Shown in pieces: positions 50,219 through 62,265 of a DNA stretch of 64,000 nucleotides. Made by a program: the position numbers and the translations under genes. A model generated the notes under the pieces. It saw nothing but the letters and a program-made list of their open reading frames with translations, did no database searches and was not told where the DNA came from. Each line of letters begins with the position of its first letter. Within the stretch, counting starts at the first letter, position 1. The DNA is from Methylococcaceae bacterium. GTDB taxonomy: Bacteria > Pseudomonadota > Gammaproteobacteria > Methylococcales > Methylomonadaceae. Where the stretch lies: NCBI GenBank assembly GCA_947505105.1, contig CANNKG010000005.1, positions 1 through 64,000 of the forward strand, in the 5' to 3' direction.

Positions 50219-50839
50219 ATGTTTAAAAATTTAGCCGCCGACGTTCTGGGACTAAGCGATATCGGCAAAATCATTGAGCCCAAAGATTTTGACAAGACCG
50301 ATATTGATGAATATGTCTTTCAGGAAGATCATGAAAAAATCTACGTGGTCATCAAATCCAAAACCGATGAATATTGCTTTACCAATCTGGCATTTATCCA
50401 TCTGGATGGCAATATTGCAGTCAGTAAAAAGAAAACCTTGCATCGCTATCTGTATAAACACCATGCAATTAGCGGTGTTCGGATCGAAACTGCCGGCACT
50501 GTCGATCTGGATGCCGAAATCAAATTCAAAACAGGCGAACACGAAATTTCCATTGATATAGACAAAAAACAAATGGAGCAAATTAGAAATCTTTATAAAG
50601 CTTTATTTATGATTTCAGAGAAATGCAAGGAAATTCGTAAATATATGAAAACCTTGGAAGATACTCACGAAGCGATCAATCGAATGTTTCTGCTGCGCGA
50701 ATTACCCGAATCTGTCGTATTAAGCCTTCCAGATCTAATCTCTCAAACCACCCAACAAGTTGAAGCGCACTTTAATGCCCGACGCAACGAAATTCAGAAC
50801 TACGATTTTGGCGCTATTTTTGAACGATATATCCGATAA
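50219..50839 (+). CDS. YvbH-like PH-domain protein
   Basis: This 206-residue protein begins with a bacterial pleckstrin-homology-like beta domain (about residues 10-125), followed by a helical C-terminal extension (QIRNLYKALFMISEKCKEI onward). The order fits the bacterial PH domain plus YvbH-extension architecture, for which no firm function is known. No signal peptide or membrane segment is present, so it is cytoplasmic. The ATG has a near-perfect ribosome-binding site, aaaggaggaaac, suggesting strong translation. It stands alone, divergent from nspC. Confidence 0.78.
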   Translation: MFKNLAADVLGLSDIGKIIEPKDFDKTDIDEYVFQEDHEKIYVVIKSKTDEYCFTNLAFIHLDGNIAVSKKKTLHRYLYKHHAISGVRIETAGTVDLDAEIKFKTGEHEISIDIDKKQMEQIRNLYKALFMISEKCKEIRKYMKTLEDTHEAINRMFLLRELPESVVLSLPDLISQTTQQVEAHFNARRNEIQNYDFGAIFERYIR

Positions 50840-50974
50840 AAACTATGCAAATTGATGAGTGGTTAGCTGGAAACCTCGTTAAACGCTATCGCCAAAATCA
50901 CAAAATCGGCCTATCATCAATCTGCCAAACCACGCTCGTTATTTTTTCTCATCGCCCTTATTAAGGAGCAAACT

Positions 50975-51445
50975 ATGCACACAGTCAGAAAGTCAGTTAC
51001 GCTACTCTTTTTCGTCACGGCGTTTTTAAGCTCCTCAGTCGGTTACGCTGGATCAGTCAGTCCGGAGACTGAAAACGCAGGTCACGAACAGCACTCCATG
51101 GACTGGCCAGGCATTTATTTCGGCATGCTTCCCTGTGCCGACTGTTATGGAGTCAAAACCTCACTAGCTTTAAATAAGAATAATACTTATATTTTAATGA
51201 CCCAAATGACCGGCAAATCTCCCAGAGAATTTACCGAAAAAGGCAAATTCACCTGGGGCACGAAAAAGGACACCATTATCCTGACGTCTCGCGACGGCTC
51301 GGTCACTCATCACTACGCTATTAGTGAAAACGCCCTGACCCAGCTGGATAATCATGGGGAACCCATATCCGGCAAAGATGCGGAACGCTATATTTTGCAC
51401 CGAACCGACGTCACTAAATCCACCAAAGAACACGCCGGACATTAA
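50975..51445 (+). CDS. NlpE-like exported protein with CXXC motif and His-rich tails
   Basis: This 156-residue protein has a signal peptide cleaved near SVGYA and no lipidation Cys, unlike classical NlpE. The core matches the NlpE N-terminal domain, with the CXXC motif in GMLPCADCYGVKT and the beta-strand text YILMTQMTGKSP. Just after the signal and at the C-terminus are histidine-containing stretches (GHEQHS; KEHAGH) that could bind copper or another metal. The ribosome-binding site aaggagcaaact precedes the start. It may help with periplasmic copper handling or surface sensing, by family analogy only. Confidence 0.82.
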   Translation: MHTVRKSVTLLFFVTAFLSSSVGYAGSVSPETENAGHEQHSMDWPGIYFGMLPCADCYGVKTSLALNKNNTYILMTQMTGKSPREFTEKGKFTWGTKKDTIILTSRDGSVTHHYAISENALTQLDNHGEPISGKDAERYILHRTDVTKSTKEHAGH

Positions 51446-51465
51446 ACTTGTGTAGCCCTAGGTTT

Positions 51466-51502
51466 TCAATGGCTTCGATTACATGGCTAATCAAGCCATT
51501 GA
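51466..51502. terminator. Hairpin between convergent genes (NlpE-like and DUF1566)
   Basis: The perfect 10-bp arms tcaatggctt and aagccattga with a 17-base loop are flanked by two cctagg palindromes (near 51458 and 51522). The location between convergent stops fits a shared terminator, but there is no T run. Confidence 0.4.
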
Positions 51503-51529
51503 CCTTGATATCAGAGCATGCCTAGGATC

Positions 51530-52291
51530 CTATTTTTTTCCCGAAGCAACGGGTTCTTTAGACTCCAATATTTCGAATGTCCCGTTGGCAAAATCAAAAC
51601 GCAGTTTCGCCGAACTTACCGGTGCAGAAGCGTCAAATTTCGGTATGGTAAGGGTATGAGTTGCACTATCCCAAGTAGGATAGTGCAGTTCTTCTTTAAC
51701 GGTCGGCGTATAGCCGGAACGGACTAGCATAACGCTCATGGGAGTCGACTTAATATCACGGTCAGTGCCGCCAGTATAAAAATTAACATAGTACGCGCTT
51801 GAAGTGATTTCTTCATAGACATCATTTGACCAATAGCTGTAACTCATATTTGGAAAATACGTCGCGTTAACTTTAATTTTCAAACCATCTGTTTGGTAAC
51901 TATTACACTCATAATTATTTACCCAGCTCTGACTCTTACCCAATGGACAGACCACCAACGATTCCAAATCTTTCTTATCCGGTAAACGCCAGTCGTTAAC
52001 TCCACATAAGCCCTGCATATACTTTACATATTTATCGGTATCACACTTACCTTGAAATTGGCAATCACCCTTACTTTCCAAACCGTAATAATCTGAAGGG
52101 CTATACCAGTTATAGGTGTATTTTTTGTTGGCTTCAGTCTTGTTTTCCCAAAGTAAATTTGTACTTTCATCATAAACACAGGACCATTCTTTGGCATCAT
52201 CCGCAAGCTTCGCACCTGTTGCATCTACTTTAATAAACTGAGCTTGTACTTGTAATGAAAACAATAAGAAGATAAAAAATATAATTTTCAT
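51530..52291 (-). CDS. Secreted DUF1566 domain protein
   Basis: This protein of 253 residues from the ATG at 52291 (preceded by aaggtcacctt) has a signal peptide (IIFFIFLLFSLQVQA). The central region matches DUF1566/Lcl-C-terminal proteins: the NLLWENKTE start motif, CGVNDWRLPDKKDLESLV, YWSNDVYE and VMLVRSGYTP. Six or more cysteines in this exported domain suggest disulfides. Members are often surface or adhesion-related with unknown function. The C-terminal 50 residues form an additional beta-rich tail (HTLTIPKFDASAPV). Confidence 0.8.
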   Translation of the reverse strand: MKIIFFIFLLFSLQVQAQFIKVDATGAKLADDAKEWSCVYDESTNLLWENKTEANKKYTYNWYSPSDYYGLESKGDCQFQGKCDTDKYVKYMQGLCGVNDWRLPDKKDLESLVVCPLGKSQSWVNNYECNSYQTDGLKIKVNATYFPNMSYSYWSNDVYEEITSSAYYVNFYTGGTDRDIKSTPMSVMLVRSGYTPTVKEELHYPTWDSATHTLTIPKFDASAPVSSAKLRFDFANGTFEILESKEPVASGKK

Positions 52292-52518
52292 AAGGTGACC
52301 TTGTGATGAATAGCTTGTCATGACTTTGTAATCCGATTGAGTTAGACTGTTAAAATTCTTTCATTTATAATAGTTTACAATTTTTTAGTTCCTCAATGGG
52401 GAAAAGTTCACCTTGCCCGGCTAAATCTCAAGCAAGGAACAACAAATCTTATCAGATAATTTTGTCATATCTAATTAAATTTATGTTATATTTATTGGTT
52501 AATTTTTAAAGTTTGTAG

Positions 52519-53991
<1,473 letters not shown>

Positions 53992-54051
53992 TAACGTTTT
54001 TCCAACAAAATCAAGCCATCTCGGTTTTCCCAATTTTACATAGAGTTTAGC

Positions 54052-55641
54052 GTGAGCAAAGCATCCAACACCGACATCCATCAACATAAACTTTTGATTC
54101 TTGATTTCGGTTCGCAATACACACAATTAATTGCGCGACGAATCCGGGAAATTGGCGTCTATTGCGAAATTTATGCCTGCGACTGCGATGCCGAACAAAT
54201 TCGCCAATTTGCACCGAACGGAATTATTCTTTCCGGGGGACCTGAAACGGTAACCAGTGACGATACCCCTAGAGCACCACAAATCGTGTTCGACTTGGGT
54301 ATTCCGCTACTGGGAATCTGCTACGGCATGCAGACCATGGCCGAACAGCTTGGCGGCAAAGTCGAAAGCTCTGGACACCGGGAATTCGGCTATGCGCAAA
54401 TTCGCGCGCACGGACATTCAGCCCTTTTGATCGGCATTGAAGATCACACCTCGACCGAAGGCTTTGGACTCCTTGATGTCTGGATGAGTCATGGCGACCG
54501 CGTTGTCGAACTACCGGAAGGATTTAAACTGATTGCGAGTTCCGAAGGCGCGCCAATGGCCGGCATGGCCGACGAAGCCAAAAATTGGTATGGCGTCCAA
54601 TTTCATCCCGAAGTGACCCATACCCTTCAAGGAGGACGAATTCTCGAACGCTTCGTCGTCAACATCTGCCGGTGTGAACGGTTATGGACGCCTGACAACA
54701 TCATCGATGAAAGCATTGAAGCCATCCAAGCCAAAGTCGGTAGCGATGAAGTCATCTTAGGTTTATCGGGTGGCGTCGACTCATCAGTCGTGGCCGCCCT
54801 GCTCCATAAGGCCATCGGATCACAACTCACCTGTGTATTCGTCGATACCGGCCTGCTGCGCCTGCATGAAGGCGATCAAGTCATGGCGATGTTTGCCGAA
54901 CACATGGGTATCAAAGTGATTCGCGTCGATGCTGCAAAACGCTATTTTGACGCGCTATATGGCATTCAGGATCCTGAACAAAAACGTAAAATTATCGGCA
55001 ATTTATTTATTGAAATTTTCGATGAACAAGCTGCAAAGCTCAGTTCTGCCAAATGGTTGGCGCAAGGGACAATTTATCCCGACGTAATCGAATCGGCAGG
55101 TTCAAAAACCGGTAAGGCACATCTCATAAAATCCCACCACAATGTCGGCGGATTACCCGAAAATATGAAGCTCAAACTGGTTGAGCCGCTGCGTGAATTA
55201 TTTAAAGATGAAGTCAGAAAACTTGGCCTTGAGCTTGGCTTACCCTATGACATGATCTTTCGTCATCCGTTTCCGGGTCCCGGCTTAGGCGTCAGAATTC
55301 TTGGTGAAGTCAAACAGGATTATGCCGACCTCCTCCGCTTTGCGGACGCGATTTTTATCGAAGAATTACATCGCCACCAACTCTATTCAAAAGTTAGCCA
55401 AGCTTTCGCGGTATTCTTGCCGGTAAAGTCAGTCGGCGTGATGGGCGATGGGCGACGTTATGATTACGTGATTGCCCTTCGTGCCGTCGAAACAATCGAT
55501 TTTATGACCGCGCGTTGGGCCCATCTACCCTACGAATTTCTGGACTTAGTGGCTCGACGCATTATCAATGAAGTGGCCGGTATTTCAAGAGTCACTTACG
55601 ACATTTCGGGCAAGCCACCTGCGACCATCGAGTGGGAGTAA
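54052..55641 (+). CDS. guaA: GMP synthase (glutamine-hydrolysing)
   Basis: GuaA converts XMP to GMP using glutamine and ATP. The 529-residue protein starts at a GTG (54052). The N-terminal class I glutaminase domain has nucleophile Cys in [12 protein letters not shown] and catalytic His/Glu in QFHPEVTHT. The ATP-pyrophosphatase domain has the PP-loop [16 protein letters not shown], and the C-terminal dimerisation domain ends with [17 protein letters not shown], typical of the family. Length matches the E. coli enzyme (525). Confidence 0.97.
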   Translation: MSKASNTDIHQHKLLILDFGSQYTQLIARRIREIGVYCEIYACDCDAEQIRQFAPNGIILSGGPETVTSDDTPRAPQIVFDLGIPLLGICYGMQTMAEQLGGKVESSGHREFGYAQIRAHGHSALLIGIEDHTSTEGFGLLDVWMSHGDRVVELPEGFKLIASSEGAPMAGMADEAKNWYGVQFHPEVTHTLQGGRILERFVVNICRCERLWTPDNIIDESIEAIQAKVGSDEVILGLSGGVDSSVVAALLHKAIGSQLTCVFVDTGLLRLHEGDQVMAMFAEHMGIKVIRVDAAKRYFDALYGIQDPEQKRKIIGNLFIEIFDEQAAKLSSAKWLAQGTIYPDVIESAGSKTGKAHLIKSHHNVGGLPENMKLKLVEPLRELFKDEVRKLGLELGLPYDMIFRHPFPGPGLGVRILGEVKQDYADLLRFADAIFIEELHRHQLYSKVSQAFAVFLPVKSVGVMGDGRRYDYVIALRAVETIDFMTARWAHLPYEFLDLVARRIINEVAGISRVTYDISGKPPATIEWE

Positions 55642-55721
55642 AGGCGCAAAATTAAACACCTGCAAATCCAGATTATTTTTTATAGAAAACAATTTTATCC
55701 TTTAATATAAGAGCTTGATCT

Positions 55722-55803
55722 ATTTGGGTTTAGATTTTAGATTTACACATGACACGACACCAAACTGTCATCACTGAAATCTATCTTTAACCTAAACCCA
55801 AAT
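55722..55803. repeat. Inverted repeat between convergent guaA and glmS
   Basis: The arms atttgggtttag (55722-55733) and ctaaacccaaat (55792-55803) are perfect complements around about 58 bases; additional complementarity continues inward (gattttagattt against gaaatctatcttt). No ORF and no T run. It could be a bidirectional transcription end or a small mobile repeat. Confidence 0.55.
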
Positions 55804-55860
55804 GCCCTCAAAAAAACAACTTTACTCTCACCAAACACTGACCTGAAAAAATTTTTAAAG

Positions 55861-57690
55861 CTATTCGACCGTCACCGATTTTGCAAGATTACGCGGTTGA
55901 TCGACATCTGTTCCCTTTAAGACCGCCACATGATAGGACAATAGTTGTAACGGAATCGTAAAAATAATTGGTGCGATTTCATTCTCTACCGCCGGAACCT
56001 TGATAATTTGAATATTATCTTGATTTTCAACCTCCAAAGTTTCATCTATGAATACAAAAAGTTGTCCGCCGCGGGCAGTGACTTCTTGAATATTAGATTT
56101 TAATTTTTCCAGCAAATTATTATTCGGCGCAACAACTACAACCGGCATGTCCGCATCAATCAGGGCTAAAGGACCATGTTTAAGTTCACCAGCAGGATAG
56201 CCCTCCGCATGAATATAGGAAATTTCTTTTAATTTTAATGCACCTTCCAAAGCGATCGGATATTGAGAGCCTCGACCCAAAAACAAGGCATGTTGTTTTT
56301 CCGCAAACTGCTCAGCGAGATGCTTAATCGCATCATCAAGTTGTAACACCGCTTCGACCCATGCAGGTAGCTTAAAGAGCTCAGCCGTGATTTTCGCTTC
56401 AAGTTCCTCCGATAATTGAAAACGCCGCCCCAACGCGATAACCAGTAACATCAAGGCAGTCAATTGTGTGGTAAACGCTTTGGTGGAAGCAACCCCGATT
56501 TCTGGACCCGCGCGCGTTAACAAGACCAAGTCGGAAGCACGCACTAGGGAGCTTTCGGGCACATTGCAAACGGCCAGAGAGTATTTTGCTCCCAAACGCT
56601 TTGCCTCAAGTAAACCTGCCATAGTATCTGCCGTTTCGCCCGATTGTGAGATGGTGACCACAAGAACATCATCTGCCAATACGGGGTTGCGATAACGAAA
56701 CTCACTGGCAATTTCGATCTGACACGGAATTCTTGCGAGTTTTTCAAGCCAGTATTTCGCTACTAAACCTGCGTGGAAACTGGTTCCACAGGCGAGAATC
56801 TGAACAGCTTTGACTTTATCAAAAATTTCAGCTGCCTGATGTCCAAAGACATGATCTTCCAGACGGTTATTGATAAATCTACCTTCAAGGGTTTCAGAAA
56901 TGGCATGCGGCTGCTCATAAATTTCCTTCAGCATGAAATGCCTGAAACTACCTTTATCGACCGCACTCGCCGTTAATTGGCTTTCAACGACGGGTCGATC
57001 AACCAATTGATCGTCTTTATCGTAAATAACTACTTTTTGAAGCGTTATTTCAGCAATATCGCCTTCTTCGAGAAACATAAAGCGTTGAGTCACCGGCAAT
57101 AGCGCCGCGACATCGGAAGCTACAAACCACTCGCCAATGCCAATTCCGATCACCAAGGGACTCCCCTTTCGACAAGCGATCAGACGATCTGGAAACGCCG
57201 GAGAAATCACTCCAAGCGCATAAGCGCCTTCTAATTGCGTTAAGGTTAATTTAACCGCTTTAAGTAAATCATGAGTCCGTTCAATTTCGGCATATATCTG
57301 ATTAACGATAACTTCGGTATCGGTTTCAGAGGTAAATTGATAGCCTTGGGCTCGTTGTTGATTGCGCAATTGGACATGGTTTTCGATGATACCGTTGTGA
57401 ACCACCGCGACTTGTTCACGACAAATATGCGGATGGGCATTTTCGGTACTTGGTTTTCCGTGCGTCGCCCAACGCGTATGAGCAATTCCGATTGATCCTA
57501 CTATGGGATCACTCTCAATCAATTCCTCAAGCCATTTAACTTTGCCAAGCGCGCGTCTTCTTGATAATCCATTATTTTCAATAACCGCAAGTCCTGCTGA
57601 GTCATAACCGCGATATTCAAGACGTTTTAAACCTTCAATCAAAATAGGTACGACATTTCGTTGTGCGATTGCACCGACTATTCCACACAT
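55861..57690 (-). CDS. glmS: Glutamine--fructose-6-phosphate aminotransferase
   Basis: GlmS makes glucosamine-6-phosphate from fructose-6-phosphate and glutamine, the entry to amino-sugar synthesis for the cell wall and LPS. The start must be the ATG at 57690 (MCGIVGAI), since Cys2 becomes the N-terminal nucleophile; an ATG two codons upstream is too close to the aaggagca site. The 609-residue protein has the glutaminase domain (THGKPSTENAHPH) and two SIS domains (ACGTSFHAGL, SQSGETADTM, STKAFTTQL), ending with the LAKSVTVE tail. It begins 2 bases after glmU. I saw no glmS ribozyme, which is a Gram-positive feature. Confidence 0.97.
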   Translation of the reverse strand: MCGIVGAIAQRNVVPILIEGLKRLEYRGYDSAGLAVIENNGLSRRRALGKVKWLEELIESDPIVGSIGIAHTRWATHGKPSTENAHPHICREQVAVVHNGIIENHVQLRNQQRAQGYQFTSETDTEVIVNQIYAEIERTHDLLKAVKLTLTQLEGAYALGVISPAFPDRLIACRKGSPLVIGIGIGEWFVASDVAALLPVTQRFMFLEEGDIAEITLQKVVIYDKDDQLVDRPVVESQLTASAVDKGSFRHFMLKEIYEQPHAISETLEGRFINNRLEDHVFGHQAAEIFDKVKAVQILACGTSFHAGLVAKYWLEKLARIPCQIEIASEFRYRNPVLADDVLVVTISQSGETADTMAGLLEAKRLGAKYSLAVCNVPESSLVRASDLVLLTRAGPEIGVASTKAFTTQLTALMLLVIALGRRFQLSEELEAKITAELFKLPAWVEAVLQLDDAIKHLAEQFAEKQHALFLGRGSQYPIALEGALKLKEISYIHAEGYPAGELKHGPLALIDADMPVVVVAPNNNLLEKLKSNIQEVTARGGQLFVFIDETLEVENQDNIQIIKVPAVENEIAPIIFTIPLQLLSYHVAVLKGTDVDQPRNLAKSVTVE

Positions 57691-57692
57691 AT

Positions 57693-59063
57693 TCATTGCT
57701 CCTTTTTAACGGGTTTCTGCCAACTTGAGATGGTCACTTGTTTGGCTCTTGCCAGGGTTAATTGATTGTCCGGCGCATCCTTGGTAATGGTTGAACCGGC
57801 ACCAATCGTGGCATTTTTCCCCACTTTAACCGGGGCCACTAATTGGGTATTTGACCCCACAAACACCCCATCTTCGATAACCGTTCTAAATTTATTGACA
57901 CCATCATAATTGCAGGTAATGGTACCCGCGCCAATATTAACTTTACTGCCCATGGTCGTATCGCCAATATAACTTAAATGATTGACCTTACTCCCGGTGG
58001 CAATAGTAGATTTTTTGATTTCGACAAAATTACCGATATGCACATGATCTGCAATTTCACTGCCGGGACGAATTCTTGCAAAAGGCCCAATTCGACACCC
58101 TTCACCAATTACAGCATCCTCAATGATGCTATTGGCTAGAATTTCAACATCATCACCAATAAACGCATTTTTTAGGACACAATTCGCTCCAATTTTAACG
58201 TTATTGCCAAGTCGAATCTGCCCCTCTAAAATAACGTTAACATCAATTTCAACATCGCGTCCAAGTTGTTCAACCCTCCCCCGCAAGTCGAAGCGTTTGG
58301 CATCGATCAAGGTCACACCCTGCTCCATCAAATAGCCCGCCTGTTCTAACTGATAAACTCGCTCTAAATGATATAACTGATTGCGATCATTGACCCCTAA
58401 TACCTCATCCTCATCTTCGGGTTGAGTCGTCATAATCGTTACCTTGTCGGCAACAGCCATCGCAATAATATCCGTTAAATAATACTCCCCCTGAGCATTA
58501 TGATTTGTGAGCGATTGCAGCCAATTTTTCAAGCGTTTGCCTGGGACCGCCATAATCCCGGTATTCACTTCTTGAATGAGTTTTTCAGCTTCTGTAGCAT
58601 CTTTTTCTTCGACAATTTTTTGGACGTTATTTTGAGCGCAACGCACAATGCGTCCATACCCTTTGGGACTGGAAAGATTAACCGTTAATAACGCTAAAGT
58701 ATTGCTATCGCTCAACGACAATAAACGCTGAACCGTCGCTAATTTTAGAAGCGGCACATCCGCATACAAAATCAACACCTGATCATCGTCTTGAATGAAG
58801 GGTAACGCTTGCTGGACCGCATGACCTGTGCCTAACTGCTGAGCTTGTTCAGTCCAGTTGACCGGCAAATCGGCAAAATGATTTTTCAACAATTCGCCAC
58901 CATGGCCGTACACTATGGTGATTGAATTATGTTCCAGTTGCTGACTCATATCATAAACATGCTTCAGTAAAGGTTTATGTGCAATCTCATGCATGACTTT
59001 TGGCTTTTCCGAACGCATTCGCGTGCCCTTACCGGCAGCTAAAATAATTGTCGAAATTTTCAT
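57693..59063 (-). CDS. glmU: Bifunctional GlmU (acetyltransferase / UDP-GlcNAc pyrophosphorylase)
   Basis: GlmU acetylates glucosamine-1-phosphate and then makes UDP-N-acetylglucosamine. The 456-residue protein starts with the nucleotidyltransferase signature LAAGKGTRMRSEKPKVMH, with QQLGTGHAVQQALPF and LYADVPLL following. From about residue 250 it is a left-handed beta-helix of hexapeptide repeats (IGNFVEIKKSTI, VNHLSYIGDTTMG, GAGTITCNYDG), ending with the acetyltransferase active site. It precedes glmS in one transcription unit, downstream of the atp operon as in E. coli. Confidence 0.97.
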   Translation of the reverse strand: MKISTIILAAGKGTRMRSEKPKVMHEIAHKPLLKHVYDMSQQLEHNSITIVYGHGGELLKNHFADLPVNWTEQAQQLGTGHAVQQALPFIQDDDQVLILYADVPLLKLATVQRLLSLSDSNTLALLTVNLSSPKGYGRIVRCAQNNVQKIVEEKDATEAEKLIQEVNTGIMAVPGKRLKNWLQSLTNHNAQGEYYLTDIIAMAVADKVTIMTTQPEDEDEVLGVNDRNQLYHLERVYQLEQAGYLMEQGVTLIDAKRFDLRGRVEQLGRDVEIDVNVILEGQIRLGNNVKIGANCVLKNAFIGDDVEILANSIIEDAVIGEGCRIGPFARIRPGSEIADHVHIGNFVEIKKSTIATGSKVNHLSYIGDTTMGSKVNIGAGTITCNYDGVNKFRTVIEDGVFVGSNTQLVAPVKVGKNATIGAGSTITKDAPDNQLTLARAKQVTISSWQKPVKKEQ

Positions 59064-59196
59064 GATTTAACCTTGATAAGTTTGAAAATATAAAGAAGAT
59101 TGTTGCTCGTTAGAGTATAGCTTAATGAGCAAAAGCTTTTGAGTAATGAGTATTTTTTTCAAAACCTTACTAAATTAATAAGCTCACATAAACGCT

Positions 59197-59329
59197 CAAC
59201 AATTCTCAATTTGAAGCCAAATAAAGGTGTCGGCAGCATGGATGCTGCCGTCGAGTCCCCATGGATGGGTTTACGGCGTTCTTCGACTAACCCTTCACGA
59301 CGCTAGGTTGTCCAAATTGAGAATTGCTG
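59197..59329. mobile_element. MITE-like element, 133 bp, with terminal inverted repeats and 9-bp target duplication
   Basis: The ends form inverted repeats of 17 bases with a single mismatch (left caacaattctcaatttg; right, read inward, cagcaattctcaatttg). The element is bracketed by a perfect 9-bp direct repeat, ataaacgct, at 59188-59196 and 59330-59338, as expected for a target-site duplication. Inside is a hairpin cggcagcat/atgctgccg (59231-59250). It has no ORF, so it must have been moved by a transposase encoded elsewhere. 9-bp duplications are made by several IS groups (for example IS1 and IS4-type). Confidence 0.82.
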
Positions 59330-59384
59330 ATAAACGCTAATTTAACCATAGCGACAGACTTGAAAAAAGGCGGCGACAAAAATA

Positions 59385-59419
59385 AAAAAGCCCGAGAACG
59401 TATCCGTCATCGGGCTTTT
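59385..59419 (-). terminator. Rho-independent terminator of the atp operon
   Basis: The arms aaaagcccga and tcgggctttt pair around a 14-base loop, 30 bases past the atpC stop, and on the minus strand are followed by a long T-rich run (ttttttattttt). Confidence 0.9.
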
Positions 59420-59450
59420 CATTATATTTTAGCCGACTAAAAGATCAACA

Positions 59451-59873
59451 TCAGCCACCGCGTCTTCTATGTCTTTCCAGAGTTCGGAGCTGCATAATTG
59501 CATTAAGCAATTCTGCTTGAGCAGATGCATAATCCATTTTATTGGAGGTGTTGGCAAGAAACTCTTCAGCTCTTAATTTCGCTTCCAATGCTGCCGCTTC
59601 ATCAATGTCTTTCGCTCGGATTGCGGTATCGGCCAAAATCGTCACAGTATGTGGCTGAACTTCAATGATACCCCCGGATACGAAAAACGGGTAACTCTCA
59701 GTATCGTTGACCTTCACTCTCACTTCACCGGGTCGCAATTTAGAGATGAAAGGAGCATGCCGTGGAGCAATACCCACCTCTCCTAGTTCAGCGTGAGCAA
59801 AAACCATCTCGGCCAAACCGGAGAACAGTTGCGACTCAGCACTAACGATGTCTACATGGACTGTCATTGTCAT
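59451..59873 (-). CDS. atpC: ATP synthase epsilon subunit
   Basis: The epsilon subunit is part of the F1 central stalk and regulates ATP hydrolysis. The 140-residue protein has the N-terminal beta-sandwich (VHVDIVSAESQLFSG; LGEVGIAPRHAPF; VSGGIIEVQPHTVTILAD) and the C-terminal helical pair (AAALEAKLRAEEFLAN). It is the last gene of the operon, 18 bases after atpD. MTMT suggests two close ATGs; either could be used. Confidence 0.97.
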   Translation of the reverse strand: MTMTVHVDIVSAESQLFSGLAEMVFAHAELGEVGIAPRHAPFISKLRPGEVRVKVNDTESYPFFVSGGIIEVQPHTVTILADTAIRAKDIDEAAALEAKLRAEEFLANTSNKMDYASAQAELLNAIMQLRTLERHRRRGG

Positions 59874-59891
59874 TTTGGCTTACCTATCTGA

Positions 59892-61386
<1,495 letters not shown>

Positions 61387-62253
61387 TTAAACAGCCGCTG
61401 CACCGGCAACAATTTCTGATATTTCTTGAGTGATGGCAGCTTGTCTTGCCTTGTTGTACACAAGTTGTAATTCCTTGATGAGATTTCCGGCATTATCCGA
61501 AGCGCTCTTCATGGCCACCATTCTAGCCGCCTGTTCACAGGCATTATTTTCAACTAAACCCTGATACACGATGGATTCAATGTAACGAACCAGCAGCTCA
61601 TCGAGCACTTCTTTGGCGTCCGGCTCGTACAAATAATCCCAATGCTTTTTCAATTCAGGTTCAAGTTCATCTGCAACGACTGGTAAAACTTGTTCCAATG
61701 TCGGCTCTTGAGTCATCGTATTGACAAAACCGTTACTTGCCAGATATAAAGCATCAATCTTACCTGCTTCATAAGCTTCCAACATGATTTTGATAACACC
61801 GATAATATCTCTCAGATGCGGAGTATCGCCCAGTTTTGTGACCTGACCGACCAAAGTACATTTCTTCAAAACACCAAAAAAACTCGTGGCTTTGTTACCA
61901 ATCGTACAAACATCAACCTCAAGCGACTGTTCATCCCATTGTTTAAACTGCTTCACAATCAATCTAAACAGGTTAGAATTTAAACCACCACATAAACCAC
62001 GATCAGAACTTACGACAATCACGCCAATACGTTTTGTTTCGCGCTCAACCAAATAAGGATGCTTGTATTCGGCGTTAGCATGAGCCAAATGTCTGATAAT
62101 TTGACCAATTTTTTTGGAATAAGGACGAGTTGCCAGCATTCTGCTTTGTGTTTTACGCATTTTACTCGCAGCCACCATTTCCATAGCGCGGGTGATTTTT
62201 TGAGTATTTTTAATACTCGCAATCTTGGTGCGTATCTCTTTACCAACTGCCAT
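61387..62253 (-). CDS. atpG: ATP synthase gamma subunit
   Basis: The gamma subunit is the rotating central shaft of F1. The 288-residue protein has the N-terminal helix [20 protein letters not shown] and MVAASKMRK, the DRGLCGGLN motif, and the C-terminal helix [16 protein letters not shown] with [17 protein letters not shown]. It begins 12 bases after the atpA stop. Confidence 0.97.
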   Translation of the reverse strand: MAVGKEIRTKIASIKNTQKITRAMEMVAASKMRKTQSRMLATRPYSKKIGQIIRHLAHANAEYKHPYLVERETKRIGVIVVSSDRGLCGGLNSNLFRLIVKQFKQWDEQSLEVDVCTIGNKATSFFGVLKKCTLVGQVTKLGDTPHLRDIIGVIKIMLEAYEAGKIDALYLASNGFVNTMTQEPTLEQVLPVVADELEPELKKHWDYLYEPDAKEVLDELLVRYIESIVYQGLVENNACEQAARMVAMKSASDNAGNLIKELQLVYNKARQAAITQEISEIVAGAAAV

Positions 62254-62265
62254 AATACAACCCTA

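Larger units (their letters stand above)
59064..59450. other. Intergenic region between atpC and glmU
   Basis: About 390 bases without a gene. It carries, from the atp side, the operon terminator (59385-59419) and then the MITE-like element (59197-59329). The remaining bases before glmU, at 59064-59187, are AT-rich and should hold the glmU promoter. Confidence 0.6.

Noticed and set aside
50845-50964. 39-codon ORF between the PH-domain and NlpE-like genes
   Set aside because: It has no ribosome-binding site, no recognisable feature and lies in a short promoter-sized gap.
57690-57696. glmS start at the upstream ATG (57696)
   Set aside because: The catalytic Cys must follow the initiator Met, and the upstream ATG is too close to the ribosome-binding site.
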